Shown here: positions 7,049 to 14,518 of the stretch, one piece after another | Layout: every line of letters starts with the position of its first letter | How positions within the stretch are numbered: the first letter of the stretch is position 1 | Assembly (NCBI GenBank): GCA_937995835.1 | Contig: CALKIV010000094.1 | Coordinates: forward strand, 1 to 14,518 | DNA length: 14,518 bases | From: an uncultured Dysgonomonas sp. | Lineage (GTDB): Bacteria > Bacteroidota > Bacteroidia > Bacteroidales > Dysgonomonadaceae | Direction: 5' to 3' | The notes under the pieces: model-generated | Database searches by the model: none | The model's input: only the letters and a program-made list of their open reading frames with translations | Told to the model about the DNA's origin: nothing | Made by a program: the position numbers and the translations under genes

Positions 7049-9409
7049 ATGTTTATACTAAAATCATTAAATGTGATCAAGAGAGTGATACCTTACATAG
7101 TGCTCTCTATTCTTCTGTTGAATGTCGGATGTTCGCCTAAAGGCTCGTTTGAGATTGGTGATAAAACATTTCTTCTCAATGGAGAGTCGTTTGTTGTCAA
7201 AGCGGCAGAATTGCATTATCCTCGAATTCCTAAAGAATATTGGGAGCATAGAATACAAATGTGCAAATCATTAGGTATGAACACAATATGCCTTTATGTC
7301 TTTTGGAACTATCATGAGTCTGTTGAAGGTGAATATGATTTTGAAGGACAAAAAGATTTGGCTGAATTTTGTAAAATTGCACAAAAGCATGATATGTATG
7401 TTATTGTACGTCCAGGTCCTTATGTGTGTGCCGAATGGGAAATGGGAGGTCTACCTTGGTGGTTACTCAAAAAAGAAGACATAGGATTGCGTGTTCAAGA
7501 CCCATACTATATGGAAAGGACTAGGCTGTTTATGAATGAAGTGGGAAGAGAACTTAAAAGTTTTCAAATCAGCGAAGGAGGTAATATCATTATGGTGCAA
7601 GTGGAAAATGAATATGGTGCATATGGCATAGATAAAGAATATGTGTCTGAAATAAGAGATATCGTACGTGATGCAGGCTTCACTGGTGTACCTCTTTTTC
7701 AGTGTGATTGGAATTCTAATTTCGAAAATAATGCCTTGGACGATTTGGTATGGACAATAAATTTCGGAACAGGAGCAAATATAGACGATCAATTTAAACG
7801 CTTGCAAGAACTTAGACCTAACACGCCACTTATGTGTAGTGAATTTTGGTCTGGATGGTTTGACCATTGGGGAGCAAAACATGAAACTAGAAGTGCTAAA
7901 GCGTTAGTGGAGGGCTTGGACCAAATGCTCAGTCGAAATATATCGTTTAGTCTCTATATGACTCATGGTGGAACTAGTTTTGGACACTGGGCAGGTGCAA
8001 ATTTTCCTAATTTTTCGCCTACTTGTACATCTTATGATTATGATGCCCCTATCAATGAATCAGGACAAGCAACACCTAAATATTTTGAAGTTCGCAATTT
8101 GTTAGAGAAGTATCTTCCAGAAGGCCAAACTTTAATAGATACTCCTGACTCTATTCCAACTATTAGTATTCCTGAATTTACATTAACAGAAGTCGCTCCT
8201 CTATTTGACAATTTGCCTGAACCTAAAATAAGTGAAAATATAAGATCAATGGAATTTTTTGATCAAGGGTGGGGGAGTATTCTTTATCGTACCACTTTAA
8301 AGCAATCAACAATAGATCAGACATTGATAATAACCGAGGGACATGACTGGACGCAGGTTTTCATTGATGGAGAACGAATTGCAACCTTAAGTAGGATGAA
8401 AGGTGAGGGTGTAGTCAGCTTACCTCCAGTGAAAGAAGGTGCTATACTCGACTTACTGATAGAGCCAATGGGAAGAATGAACTTTGGAAAAGGTATCTAT
8501 GATTGGAAAGGAATAACTGAAAAAGTAGAATTAGTACGAAAAAATGATACACTTAATCTGAAAAATTGGAAGGTCTATAACTTCCCTGTTGATTATGACT
8601 TTATAAAAAATAAAAATTATAAAGAAGGAGAAGCTCCCCAAAACACTGCAGCCTATTATAGAGGAGTATTCTCTTTAAATACAACCGGTGACACTTTTAT
8701 AGATATGCGCAACTGGAGCAAAGGTATGGTGTGGATCAATGGACATGCCTTAGGACGTTATTGGGAAATAGGACCTCAGCAAACTCTTTACATGCCCGGA
8801 TGCTGGTTGAAGGAAGGTGAAAATGAAATAATAATATTCGATCTTTCTTCGCCCACACAAGCCACTGTGGCAGGTCTTCGTCAGCCTATTTTAGACATGT
8901 TAAGAGGAAATGCAGCCTATTCACACCGTAAGCTAGGAGAGAATCTAGACCTGAAGGATGAAACTGTTTTTCATTCAGGCTCATTCAGCCCTGGAAATGG
9001 CTGGCAACATGTGAGATTCAACAAAAAAGAAAACATTCGTTATTTCTGTCTCGAAGCGATAAACTCTCATGGTGGAGACGATTATGCATCAATGGCTGAA
9101 TTAGAGTTGCTAGGCGAAGATGGCAAGCCTATTTCTAGACAACATTGGAAGATTGTTTATGCTGATAGCGAAGAAACTGAAGACGCCAATAATATCGCAA
9201 GTAATGTATTCGATTTGCAAGAGTCAACCTTCTGGCATACAAATTATTCTCAAACAAAAGCCAAACATCCACATCATTTGGTGATTGATCTGGGAGAAGA
9301 AAAAACAATTACAGGATTTTCATACCTTCCACGTGCAGAAGCTAATAGAACAGGAATGATAAAGGATTATAAAATCTATTTAAAGTTGAACAAACCATTT
9401 AAGAAATAA
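7049..9409 (+). CDS. GH35 beta-galactosidase, lipoprotein, with C-terminal discoidin-like domain
   Basis: The predicted 786-residue enzyme removes terminal beta-D-galactose. The ATG at 7049 is chosen because a lipoprotein signal peptide (MFILKSLNVI...LLLNVGC, Cys28) starts there. A longer open frame begins at 6914 but overlaps the previous gene by 124 bases and its extra 45 residues do not look like protein. The GH35 barrel (about 35-350) contains AAELHYPRIPKEYW, RPGPYVCAEWEMGGLPWWL (121-139), the acid/base Glu188 in VQVENEYGAYG, the nucleophile Glu265 in CSEFWSGWFDHWG and MTHGGTSFGHWAGAN. Beta-sandwich domains follow (to about 610, with FIDMRNWSKGMVWINGHALG and YWEIGPQQTLYMPG). The last 150 residues (WQHVRF...GFSYLPRAEANRTGMIKDYKIYLK) resemble an F5/8 type C (discoidin) carbohydrate-binding domain. 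No acidic run follows Cys28, so surface export is not indicated. It probably trims galactosyl side chains of arabinogalactan. Confidence 0.93.
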   Translation: MFILKSLNVIKRVIPYIVLSILLLNVGCSPKGSFEIGDKTFLLNGESFVVKAAELHYPRIPKEYWEHRIQMCKSLGMNTICLYVFWNYHESVEGEYDFEGQKDLAEFCKIAQKHDMYVIVRPGPYVCAEWEMGGLPWWLLKKEDIGLRVQDPYYMERTRLFMNEVGRELKSFQISEGGNIIMVQVENEYGAYGIDKEYVSEIRDIVRDAGFTGVPLFQCDWNSNFENNALDDLVWTINFGTGANIDDQFKRLQELRPNTPLMCSEFWSGWFDHWGAKHETRSAKALVEGLDQMLSRNISFSLYMTHGGTSFGHWAGANFPNFSPTCTSYDYDAPINESGQATPKYFEVRNLLEKYLPEGQTLIDTPDSIPTISIPEFTLTEVAPLFDNLPEPKISENIRSMEFFDQGWGSILYRTTLKQSTIDQTLIITEGHDWTQVFIDGERIATLSRMKGEGVVSLPPVKEGAILDLLIEPMGRMNFGKGIYDWKGITEKVELVRKNDTLNLKNWKVYNFPVDYDFIKNKNYKEGEAPQNTAAYYRGVFSLNTTGDTFIDMRNWSKGMVWINGHALGRYWEIGPQQTLYMPGCWLKEGENEIIIFDLSSPTQATVAGLRQPILDMLRGNAAYSHRKLGENLDLKDETVFHSGSFSPGNGWQHVRFNKKENIRYFCLEAINSHGGDDYASMAELELLGEDGKPISRQHWKIVYADSEETEDANNIASNVFDLQESTFWHTNYSQTKAKHPHHLVIDLGEEKTITGFSYLPRAEANRTGMIKDYKIYLKLNKPFKK

Positions 9410-9413
9410 AAGG

Positions 9414-11438
9414 ATGAAAAAAAATGTATATATATTACTTTATCTGATCGTATGCCCTCTTATTTGTACAAATTCTATTAAAGCATCAAATGAAGAGACA
9501 TATAATAATACTTTTAAGTTGAATAAAATCGACTGTGATTTAAGTCCTTTAACAGGTATGACTCGCGAGCATTGGGTAGACGCTGCAGAATATGTTTTAG
9601 ATGGTGCATTTAGCTATATCAATTCACTGGATGATCCGATGAAATTTCCCAAACAGCATAACAAAACTTATCCTCATAATGAAGGACAAGTGGCAACAGA
9701 AAAACTAGAAGGATTTTGTCGTACTCTGTTTGTTGCAGCACCATTGCTTAAAGAAAGACCTAACTTAAAGCTCAACAATATAAAGGTAGCTGATTATTAC
9801 CGTCATAATTTATTGAATCTTATAAATACTGAACACCCTAGCTATATAAAACATAGAGGCAATCGAGGCCCTAGCCAGATTCTTGTCGAGTTTGGTGCAT
9901 TGGCAATATCATTATCAGTAAGTGATGAAATCTTATGGGAACCTCTCACTCAGAGTCAAAAAGATGAAGTGGCTGCAATTATGCTCAGCTATGGTGATGG
10001 ACCAACGATTGGTTCTAACTGGAGATTTTTTAATATATTTATTCTCAGCTTTTTCAAAGATAAAGGGTATAAGGTCAATGAGGAACTAATGTTGAAGTAC
10101 TTGGATGAATGCCTAGCTGCATATAGTGGCAGTGGATGGTATAATGACTCTCCTGCTTACGATTATTATAGCATGTGGGCATTCCAAATGTATGGGGCGC
10201 TATGGGCTGAATTATATGGTAAAAAATATTATCCACAATACGCCGAAAAATTCATGGCTAATTTGTCTGATATGGTTGATAACTATCCATATATGTTTGG
10301 CAGTGATGGCAAAATGAATATGTGGGGACGCAGCATATCATATCGATTTGGAGCAATAGCGCCATTGGCTTTTACGGGTTATCTAAACGATTCTAGCATA
10401 AATTATGGCTGGATGAGATATATAGCTTCAAGTACGATGTTGCAATTTTTAGAGCACCCTGATTTTATACAAGACCGAGTACCTACCCTTGGTTTTTATG
10501 GACCTTTTGAGCCTGCTGTCCAAATTTATAGTTGCAGGGGCAGTGTGTATTGGAGTGGAAAAGCTTTTTTAGCTCTGCTTCTTCCTGAGGAGAATCCGTT
10601 TTGGTCAGCAAAAGAAAATAATGGGCCTTGGGGGCAAGGATTCGCAAAAGGACAAGTTTATAATAAATTTCAAAAAGGTTCTAATCTGTTGATCACAGAT
10701 TACCCCAACAGTGGAGCTGCAGAAATGCGTTCTTGGTGTCATGAAACAGTAGCGAATGATTGGCAAAAGTTTAGAAGTTCAGAAAACTATAATAAGCTGG
10801 CATATAATACAGCTTTTCCTTGGATGGCGGATGGAGATAATGGTGAAATTTCCATGAATTATGGAGTCTATAATAATAAAAAACAATGGGAAGTATTACG
10901 CTTATATACATTTGTCAATTTTGAGAATGGAATATACAGGAGAGACGCTGAGTTGGAAACCGATAGTAGCGTGAAATTTAACCTAGCAGACATCCCTCTT
11001 GCTAATGGTATATTAAGAGTTGATAAGATCACTTCGCCGGTTAAAACTGATTTTACATTGGGACACTATTCACTCCCTGAGCTAGGAAAAAAAACACATC
11101 ATAAATTATTAACAGTAGATCATCAGAAGGTGTCTATTATTGATAATGGTGAGTATAAGTTGGCTATGATATCTCTTGAGGGGTGGAGTCAATTGAACTT
11201 TACTGAAACTGAAGGTCTTCATCCAATGAGTAATAAATGTACTTTAATAAGTGGACTAGAGAGTTTTTCGGGAGAAAAAGTGTTTATCACTCTTCAACTG
11301 TGGAAAAAAGGATGTGAAGAGTTTTCTAAAGAAGAACTTAACCCTATTGAGAAAATATTTATTTCTGAGAATAAAAATAAAGTTGAAATAATACTGAAAG
11401 ACGGAGAAACTAAAATAGTAACTTTTAAAAGTGAGTAA
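9414..11438 (+). CDS. DUF2264 family protein, probable GH154-like beta-glucuronidase, secreted
   Basis: The 674-residue protein has a signal peptide (about 1-24, ending SIKA before SNEE). Its N-terminal half (about 45-400) matches the DUF2264 pattern of an all-helical (alpha/alpha)n barrel: LTGMTREHWVDAAEYVLDGAF (46-66), KTYPHNEGQVATEKLEGFCRTLFVAAPLL (84-112), GDGPTIGSNWRFFNIF (194-209), GSGWYNDSPAYDYYSMWAFQMYGALWAELYG (239-269) and MWGRSISYRFGAIAPLAF (303-320). The remainder is probably a beta-rich domain. I recall that DUF2264-type proteins were classified as GH154 after a B. thetaiotaomicron arabinogalactan-locus member was shown to be a beta-glucuronidase; this link is from memory. Conserved acidic residues such as Glu90, Glu96 and Asp245/Asp250 are candidates for catalysis but are not assigned. 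It starts 4 bases after the GH35 stop, with an aaaagga Shine-Dalgarno-like run overlapping that stop. Context suggests removal of GlcA exposed after the BNR_4 protein acts. Confidence 0.8.
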   Translation: MKKNVYILLYLIVCPLICTNSIKASNEETYNNTFKLNKIDCDLSPLTGMTREHWVDAAEYVLDGAFSYINSLDDPMKFPKQHNKTYPHNEGQVATEKLEGFCRTLFVAAPLLKERPNLKLNNIKVADYYRHNLLNLINTEHPSYIKHRGNRGPSQILVEFGALAISLSVSDEILWEPLTQSQKDEVAAIMLSYGDGPTIGSNWRFFNIFILSFFKDKGYKVNEELMLKYLDECLAAYSGSGWYNDSPAYDYYSMWAFQMYGALWAELYGKKYYPQYAEKFMANLSDMVDNYPYMFGSDGKMNMWGRSISYRFGAIAPLAFTGYLNDSSINYGWMRYIASSTMLQFLEHPDFIQDRVPTLGFYGPFEPAVQIYSCRGSVYWSGKAFLALLLPEENPFWSAKENNGPWGQGFAKGQVYNKFQKGSNLLITDYPNSGAAEMRSWCHETVANDWQKFRSSENYNKLAYNTAFPWMADGDNGEISMNYGVYNNKKQWEVLRLYTFVNFENGIYRRDAELETDSSVKFNLADIPLANGILRVDKITSPVKTDFTLGHYSLPELGKKTHHKLLTVDHQKVSIIDNGEYKLAMISLEGWSQLNFTETEGLHPMSNKCTLISGLESFSGEKVFITLQLWKKGCEEFSKEELNPIEKIFISENKNKVEIILKDGETKIVTFKSE

Positions 11439-11442
11439 TAAA

Positions 11443-12498
11443 ATGAAGAAATATATCCTATTTGTGTTTTCAGCAGTAATAGCTGTATTAAGTTGCCAGC
11501 AACGTAAAGAACAATCAACAGTTCTAGATTATAAAACTTCAGGCAACATCGTTTCAGCAGAAAGATGGTTAGACAATGATGGAAATATGATCAACGCACA
11601 TGGGGGAGGAGTCCTTTTTCACGAAGGGGTCTATTATTGGTACGGAGAGTATAAAGGAGACTCTACTTATTGGAATCCAAAAGTTCCGAGTTGGGAATGT
11701 TATCGCACTGAAGCAGGAGGGGTATCATGTTATTCTTCAACAGACTTAACAAACTGGAAATTTGAGGGAGTAGTATTGGAACCTAATTTGTCAGATACTT
11801 TATCTGATCTGCATCCCTCAAATGTCTTAGAGCGCCCCAAAGTAATATATAATGATAAAACGAAGAAATTTGTACTTTGGCTACATATAGATAGTCATAA
11901 CTATGCTAAGGCGGCTGCAGGAGTAGCCGTATCTGACTCTCCAACAGGTAGGTTTGAATATTTAGGTTCTATGCAACCTAATGACGCCATGAGTAGAGAT
12001 ATGACTCTATTTAAAGATGATGATGGCAAAGCTTATCATGTGTACTCTTCAGAGCATAATAGAACTCTATATATTAGTGAACTTACTGATGACTATTTAA
12101 AGCCTACCGGTAGTTTTACACGCAACTTTGTAGATAAGTCAAGAGAAGCGCCAGCTGTATTTAAAAGAAAAGGGAAATATTATATTCTTTCATCTGGATG
12201 TACAGCATGGGATCCAAATCAGGCAGAATATGCGATTGCAGATTCGATGTTGGGAGAATGGACAGTTATGGGGAATCCTTGTTCTGGAAAAGATTCTGAA
12301 ATTACTTTTTATGGACAAAGTACTCATGTGTTAAAAGTTGAAGGAAAGGAGAATGCTTACATCGCAATGTTTGATAAATGGAATAAAACCGATCTTATCA
12401 ACTCTAGGTATATTTGGTTGCCAATAACATTTAAAGACAATAATAAAATAGATATTGCATGGCAGGCAGATTGGATGATTAATAATCATTTTAGATAA
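11443..12498 (+). CDS. GH43 subfamily 24-like exo-beta-1,3-galactanase, lipoprotein
   Basis: This is the second galactanase-like GH43 of the operon, 351 residues from the ATG at 11443. That start is preferred over an in-frame GTG at 11431 because it gives a clean lipoprotein signal peptide (MKKYILFVFSAVIAVLSC, Cys18) and lies 4 bases after the DUF2264 stop. Motifs follow the same order as in the gene at 4552: WLDNDGNMINAHGGGVLFH (42-60), SCYSSTDLTNWKFEG, ERPKVIYN (130-137), SRDMTLFKDDDGKAYHVYSS (184-203), REAPAVFKRKGKYY, SSGCTAWDPN, GQSTHVLKV and SRYIWLPI. The likely catalytic Glu235 and Gln292 have the same 57-residue spacing as in the other copy, and Glu130 matches its Glu111. It lacks the roughly 50-residue insertion before SRDM. 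The residues after Cys18 (QQRKEQ) are not the acidic signal that exports lipoproteins to the Bacteroidota surface, so it may face the periplasm. It is the last gene before the terminator. Confidence 0.87.
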   Translation: MKKYILFVFSAVIAVLSCQQRKEQSTVLDYKTSGNIVSAERWLDNDGNMINAHGGGVLFHEGVYYWYGEYKGDSTYWNPKVPSWECYRTEAGGVSCYSSTDLTNWKFEGVVLEPNLSDTLSDLHPSNVLERPKVIYNDKTKKFVLWLHIDSHNYAKAAAGVAVSDSPTGRFEYLGSMQPNDAMSRDMTLFKDDDGKAYHVYSSEHNRTLYISELTDDYLKPTGSFTRNFVDKSREAPAVFKRKGKYYILSSGCTAWDPNQAEYAIADSMLGEWTVMGNPCSGKDSEITFYGQSTHVLKVEGKENAYIAMFDKWNKTDLINSRYIWLPITFKDNNKIDIAWQADWMINNHFR

Positions 12499-12509
12499 AA
12501 TAGGATAAA

Positions 12510-12539
12510 AAGGCTTACGATTTTCGTAAGCCTTCTTTT
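12510..12539. terminator. bidirectional rho-independent-type terminator between convergent operons
   Basis: A perfect 11-bp inverted repeat (12510-12520 aaggcttacga pairing with 12524-12534) encloses a 3-base TTT loop. On the + strand it is followed by CTTTTG (12535-12540). On the - strand the stem leads into a T run (the complement of aaaaa at 12507-12511). It lies 12 bases after the last PUL gene and 66 bases beyond the stop of the ABC permease gene on the other strand, so one hairpin can serve both transcripts. The rest of the 101-base intergenic space shows no other clear signal. Confidence 0.85.
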
Positions 12540-12599
12540 GTTAAGCATTGAAAAATGTCTCAACTTAAGACTGTACTTTAAAACTAACGGCATACCTAC

Positions 12600-13718
12600 T
12601 TAGCTACTCTTGCGATAACTTGCAACAGCCCAGACATTCAGAACGATGACAAAACCACATAAGGCCAGAAACTGTGGAATCATTTCACTGAATGCGCTAC
12701 CTTTCAAATAAACCAATCGCATGACTTGTATAAAATACTTTAAGGGATTGATAGTCGTAATAGCTTGTGCCCAAGCCGGCATACTGGTTACGGGAGTAAA
12801 CAGTCCACTCATTAATAAGAGAATCATCATAAAGAAAAACATGACAAACATTGCTTGTTGCATAGTGTTCGAGTAATTTGATATAATCAAGCCAAATCCT
12901 GAAACAACAAGAACATAAATACTCGCAAATAGGTAAATGGTGAATAAACTACCCTGTGGATATATTCCGTAAACCAAAGCTGCTAATCCCATGCAAATGC
13001 TTAATACAACAAAGCCTATAATCCAATAAGGGATTAGCTTCGCAATTACGAATACTATCTTTTTCACAGGAGTAACATTCATTAGTTCAATCGTTCCTGC
13101 CTCCTTTTCTCCTACAATATTAAGTGCAGGTAAGAAACCACATAGCATGGTTAACAACATTACCATTAAAGCAGGAACCATAAATACTTTATAGTCAAGA
13201 TGAGAGTTAAACTTGTACTGTGACATGACACCAAACGAAGGTATTTCTGCCTCTATTCGCATGTTTTGTACACCATATTCCTCTCTAAGCTCATTTGCAT
13301 AATCAGTTAGGATAGAAGATAGATAAAATGTACCTAAATTTCCTTTAGTTCCGTTGACGGAGTTTGCTGAGATCATTGTCCTACCTATTCCGTAGTTGAT
13401 AAGATTTCGCTCAAATCCATTCTCTACCTCTAGGATAATATCTGCTTTACCCGATTCTACACTCTGCATCGCTTCAACATTCGTTGCGGATACATCCACT
13501 AACTTAAAATAACCAGAAGCTGTTACTTTTTGAGTCATTCTTTCAGAATATACACTATGGTCGTTGTCTACAATGCTTAACTTGATGTCTTTGACTTCTT
13601 GATTTGCAGCCCAAGGCATAACTAACATCATCATCAAGGGCATACCCATAATTAATTTGGGTAAAAATGAATTTCTGAAAATCTGTTTAAACTCTTTTTC
13701 TATTAAAAATTTCAACAT
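12600..13718 (-). CDS. ABC-2 type transporter permease (YbhR/YbhS/YhhJ-like)
   Basis: The 372-residue membrane protein has the layout of ABC-2 export permeases that work with an ATPase and an HlyD-type membrane fusion protein. One N-terminal transmembrane helix (about 20-38, KLIMGMPLMMMLVMPWAA) is followed by a long extracytoplasmic domain (about 40-178, beginning VKDIKLSIVDNDHSVYSERM). Five further hydrophobic segments fill the C-terminal half. The family's cytoplasmic motif GEKEAGTIELMNVTP (about 206-220) and the LMSGLFTPVTSMP loop (about 305-317) are both clear. Its ATG at 13718 lies 6 bases after the stop of the second permease gene, so the two are co-transcribed and probably form a heterodimer. 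The substrate (drug, lipid or other) cannot be read from the sequence. It ends toward the shared terminator and has no evident link to the polysaccharide genes. Confidence 0.9.
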   Translation of the reverse strand: MLKFLIEKEFKQIFRNSFLPKLIMGMPLMMMLVMPWAANQEVKDIKLSIVDNDHSVYSERMTQKVTASGYFKLVDVSATNVEAMQSVESGKADIILEVENGFERNLINYGIGRTMISANSVNGTKGNLGTFYLSSILTDYANELREEYGVQNMRIEAEIPSFGVMSQYKFNSHLDYKVFMVPALMVMLLTMLCGFLPALNIVGEKEAGTIELMNVTPVKKIVFVIAKLIPYWIIGFVVLSICMGLAALVYGIYPQGSLFTIYLFASIYVLVVSGFGLIISNYSNTMQQAMFVMFFFMMILLLMSGLFTPVTSMPAWAQAITTINPLKYFIQVMRLVYLKGSAFSEMIPQFLALCGFVIVLNVWAVASYRKSS

Positions 13719-13724
13719 AGTGAT

Positions 13725-14518
13725 TTAATTTAATCGAGTTTTGAATTGACTGAGGCTGATTAATACAAGTGCAATAGTCATTGTCACAAGAATTGACAAT
13801 TCTTTAACTACATACTGAATTTCAACCCCCTGAATCATTATCTTTTTTACAGCTTCTATATACCAACGTGCCGGAACTATTGAAGAAATCCATTGCAGTA
13901 TCTCCGGCATACTTTCTATAGGAAACATCATGCCTGAAAGAAGCATGACAGGCATCATCAATCCCATGCCTGATGCCAACATAGCAGCCATTTGTGTATT
14001 TACCATTGTAGATATCAGTAAGCCTAAGGAAAGAGCTAGGAATATAAATATGAATGAAACAGTCATTAACCAGAATAAGCTGCCTGCAATTGGCACTTCA
14101 AGAACATATACCGATAGTAGAAGTATCGTAATTAGATTGACTAACGATAATATTAAATAAGGGACAGCCTTTGCCAAAATGATATATATAGGTTTTAATG
14201 GCGATGAGAGCAAGATTTCCATTGTTCCAGTTTCCTTTTCTCGCACAATGGCAATAGAGGTCATCATGGCACAAATCAGTATCAAAATGAGCCCCATAAC
14301 CCCTGGTACAAAATTATAAGCGCTTTTAGCTTGTGGATTATATAGCATTTTTACTTCTGGCACTATTTGGAATGGAATCTTATGTTCCTGCATTAACTCT
14401 TGTTGATAAGATCCTAAAATGCCAGAGGCATATCCTGTAAGCATTGATGCCTGATTGGGTTCAGTGCCGTCAGCAATGAGTTGGATGGTAGCCTCACCTG
14501 TATGAAGAAGGTTGTCTG
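13725..14518 (-). CDS. ABC-2 type transporter permease, 5' end outside the window
   Basis: This is the second ABC-2 permease, upstream of the one at 12600-13718 in the same - strand operon. The frame is open to the window edge: 24 codons beyond the ATG at 14444 read DNLLHTGEATIQLIADGTEPNQAS. This matches the extracytoplasmic domain of such permeases, so 14444 is an internal Met and the true start lies beyond 14518. About 264 codons are visible; roughly 100 or more N-terminal residues, including the first transmembrane helix, are missing from view. The C-terminal membrane half is complete: a helix around FVPGVMGLILILICAMMTSIAIV, the REKETGTMEILLSSP motif, then several helices and the MLLSGMMFPIESMP loop. 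Both permeases share the (R/G)EKE.GT motif and the SGM/L-F-P/T...SMP loop, so they are paralogues. An HlyD-family protein and an ATPase would be expected further upstream. Confidence 0.9.
   Translation of the reverse strand, partial: DNLLHTGEATIQLIADGTEPNQASMLTGYASGILGSYQQELMQEHKIPFQIVPEVKMLYNPQAKSAYNFVPGVMGLILILICAMMTSIAIVREKETGTMEILLSSPLKPIYIILAKAVPYLILSLVNLITILLLSVYVLEVPIAGSLFWLMTVSFIFIFLALSLGLLISTMVNTQMAAMLASGMGLMMPVMLLSGMMFPIESMPEILQWISSIVPARWYIEAVKKIMIQGVEIQYVVKELSILVTMTIALVLISLSQFKTRLN

Noticed and set aside
7463..7882. 139-residue open frame on the - strand, antisense to GH35.
   Set aside because: It lies fully inside the GH35 barrel-coding region, which has all catalytic motifs on the + strand; the antisense product shows no recognisable domain.
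11431..11442. In-frame GTG start for the second GH43_24-like gene.
   Set aside because: It overlaps the end of the DUF2264 gene and adds four residues before a good Met; the ATG at 11443 gives a standard lipoprotein signal peptide.
4552..12498. Possible recent tandem duplication creating the two GH43_24-like genes.
   Set aside because: Nucleotide sequence over the shared motifs has diverged extensively and six kilobases of unrelated genes separate them; they are old paralogues.
13725..14444. A complete 239-residue permease starting at the ATG at 14444.
   Set aside because: The frame stays open to the window edge and the extra residues match the permease extracytoplasmic domain, so the gene is cut by the window, not short.

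Overview
The window is AT-rich DNA that looks like a Bacteroidota (Bacteroidales) chromosome. Secreted glycoside hydrolases stand head to tail with almost no space between them and weak or absent Shine-Dalgarno sequences. Several are lipoproteins, and the enzyme families are those of Bacteroides polysaccharide utilization loci (PULs). No SusC/SusD pair, regulator, tRNA, rRNA, CRISPR array or insertion sequence is visible, so this is an interior or 3' part of a PUL. I assign no species.

Region 1 (1-12498, + strand) is one apparent operon. In order it holds: the surviving C-terminal half of a GH105 unsaturated-glucuronyl/galacturonyl hydrolase (broken); a GH51 alpha-L-arabinofuranosidase; a retaining-type GH97 (alpha-galactosidase / beta-L-arabinopyranosidase type); a GH43 reduced to signal peptide plus C-terminus (broken); a GH43 resembling subfamily 24 exo-beta-1,3-galactanases; a BNR_4 beta-propeller protein of the PL24/PL25/GH145 kind; a GH35 beta-galactosidase lipoprotein with a C-terminal discoidin-like domain; a DUF2264 protein (probably GH154-like, beta-glucuronidase); and a second, lipoprotein GH43_24-like enzyme. 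Gaps between genes are 4-21 bases and one junction is a 4-base ATGA overlap.

Together the set fits stepwise breakdown of a type II arabinogalactan or arabinogalactan protein. GH51 would remove Araf, GH97 Arap or alpha-Gal, the BNR_4 protein the rhamnose cap, DUF2264 the exposed GlcA, GH35 beta-Gal side chains, and the two GH43_24 enzymes the beta-1,3-galactan backbone. This substrate assignment is inferred from the gene combination.

Region 2 (12499-12599) is a short convergent intergenic space with a perfect 11-bp hairpin that can end transcription from both sides.

Region 3 (12600-14518, - strand) carries two adjacent ABC-2 type permease genes of the YbhR/YbhS/YhhJ kind. The upstream one runs off the window. 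They probably belong to an export operon unrelated to the PUL.

The points most worth a second look are the two decayed genes (GH105 and GH43) inside an otherwise intact operon, and the BNR_4 propeller, which has a lyase-like His pair but no His near the N-terminal place where GH145 is thought to keep its catalytic His. I saw no wholly undescribed system.
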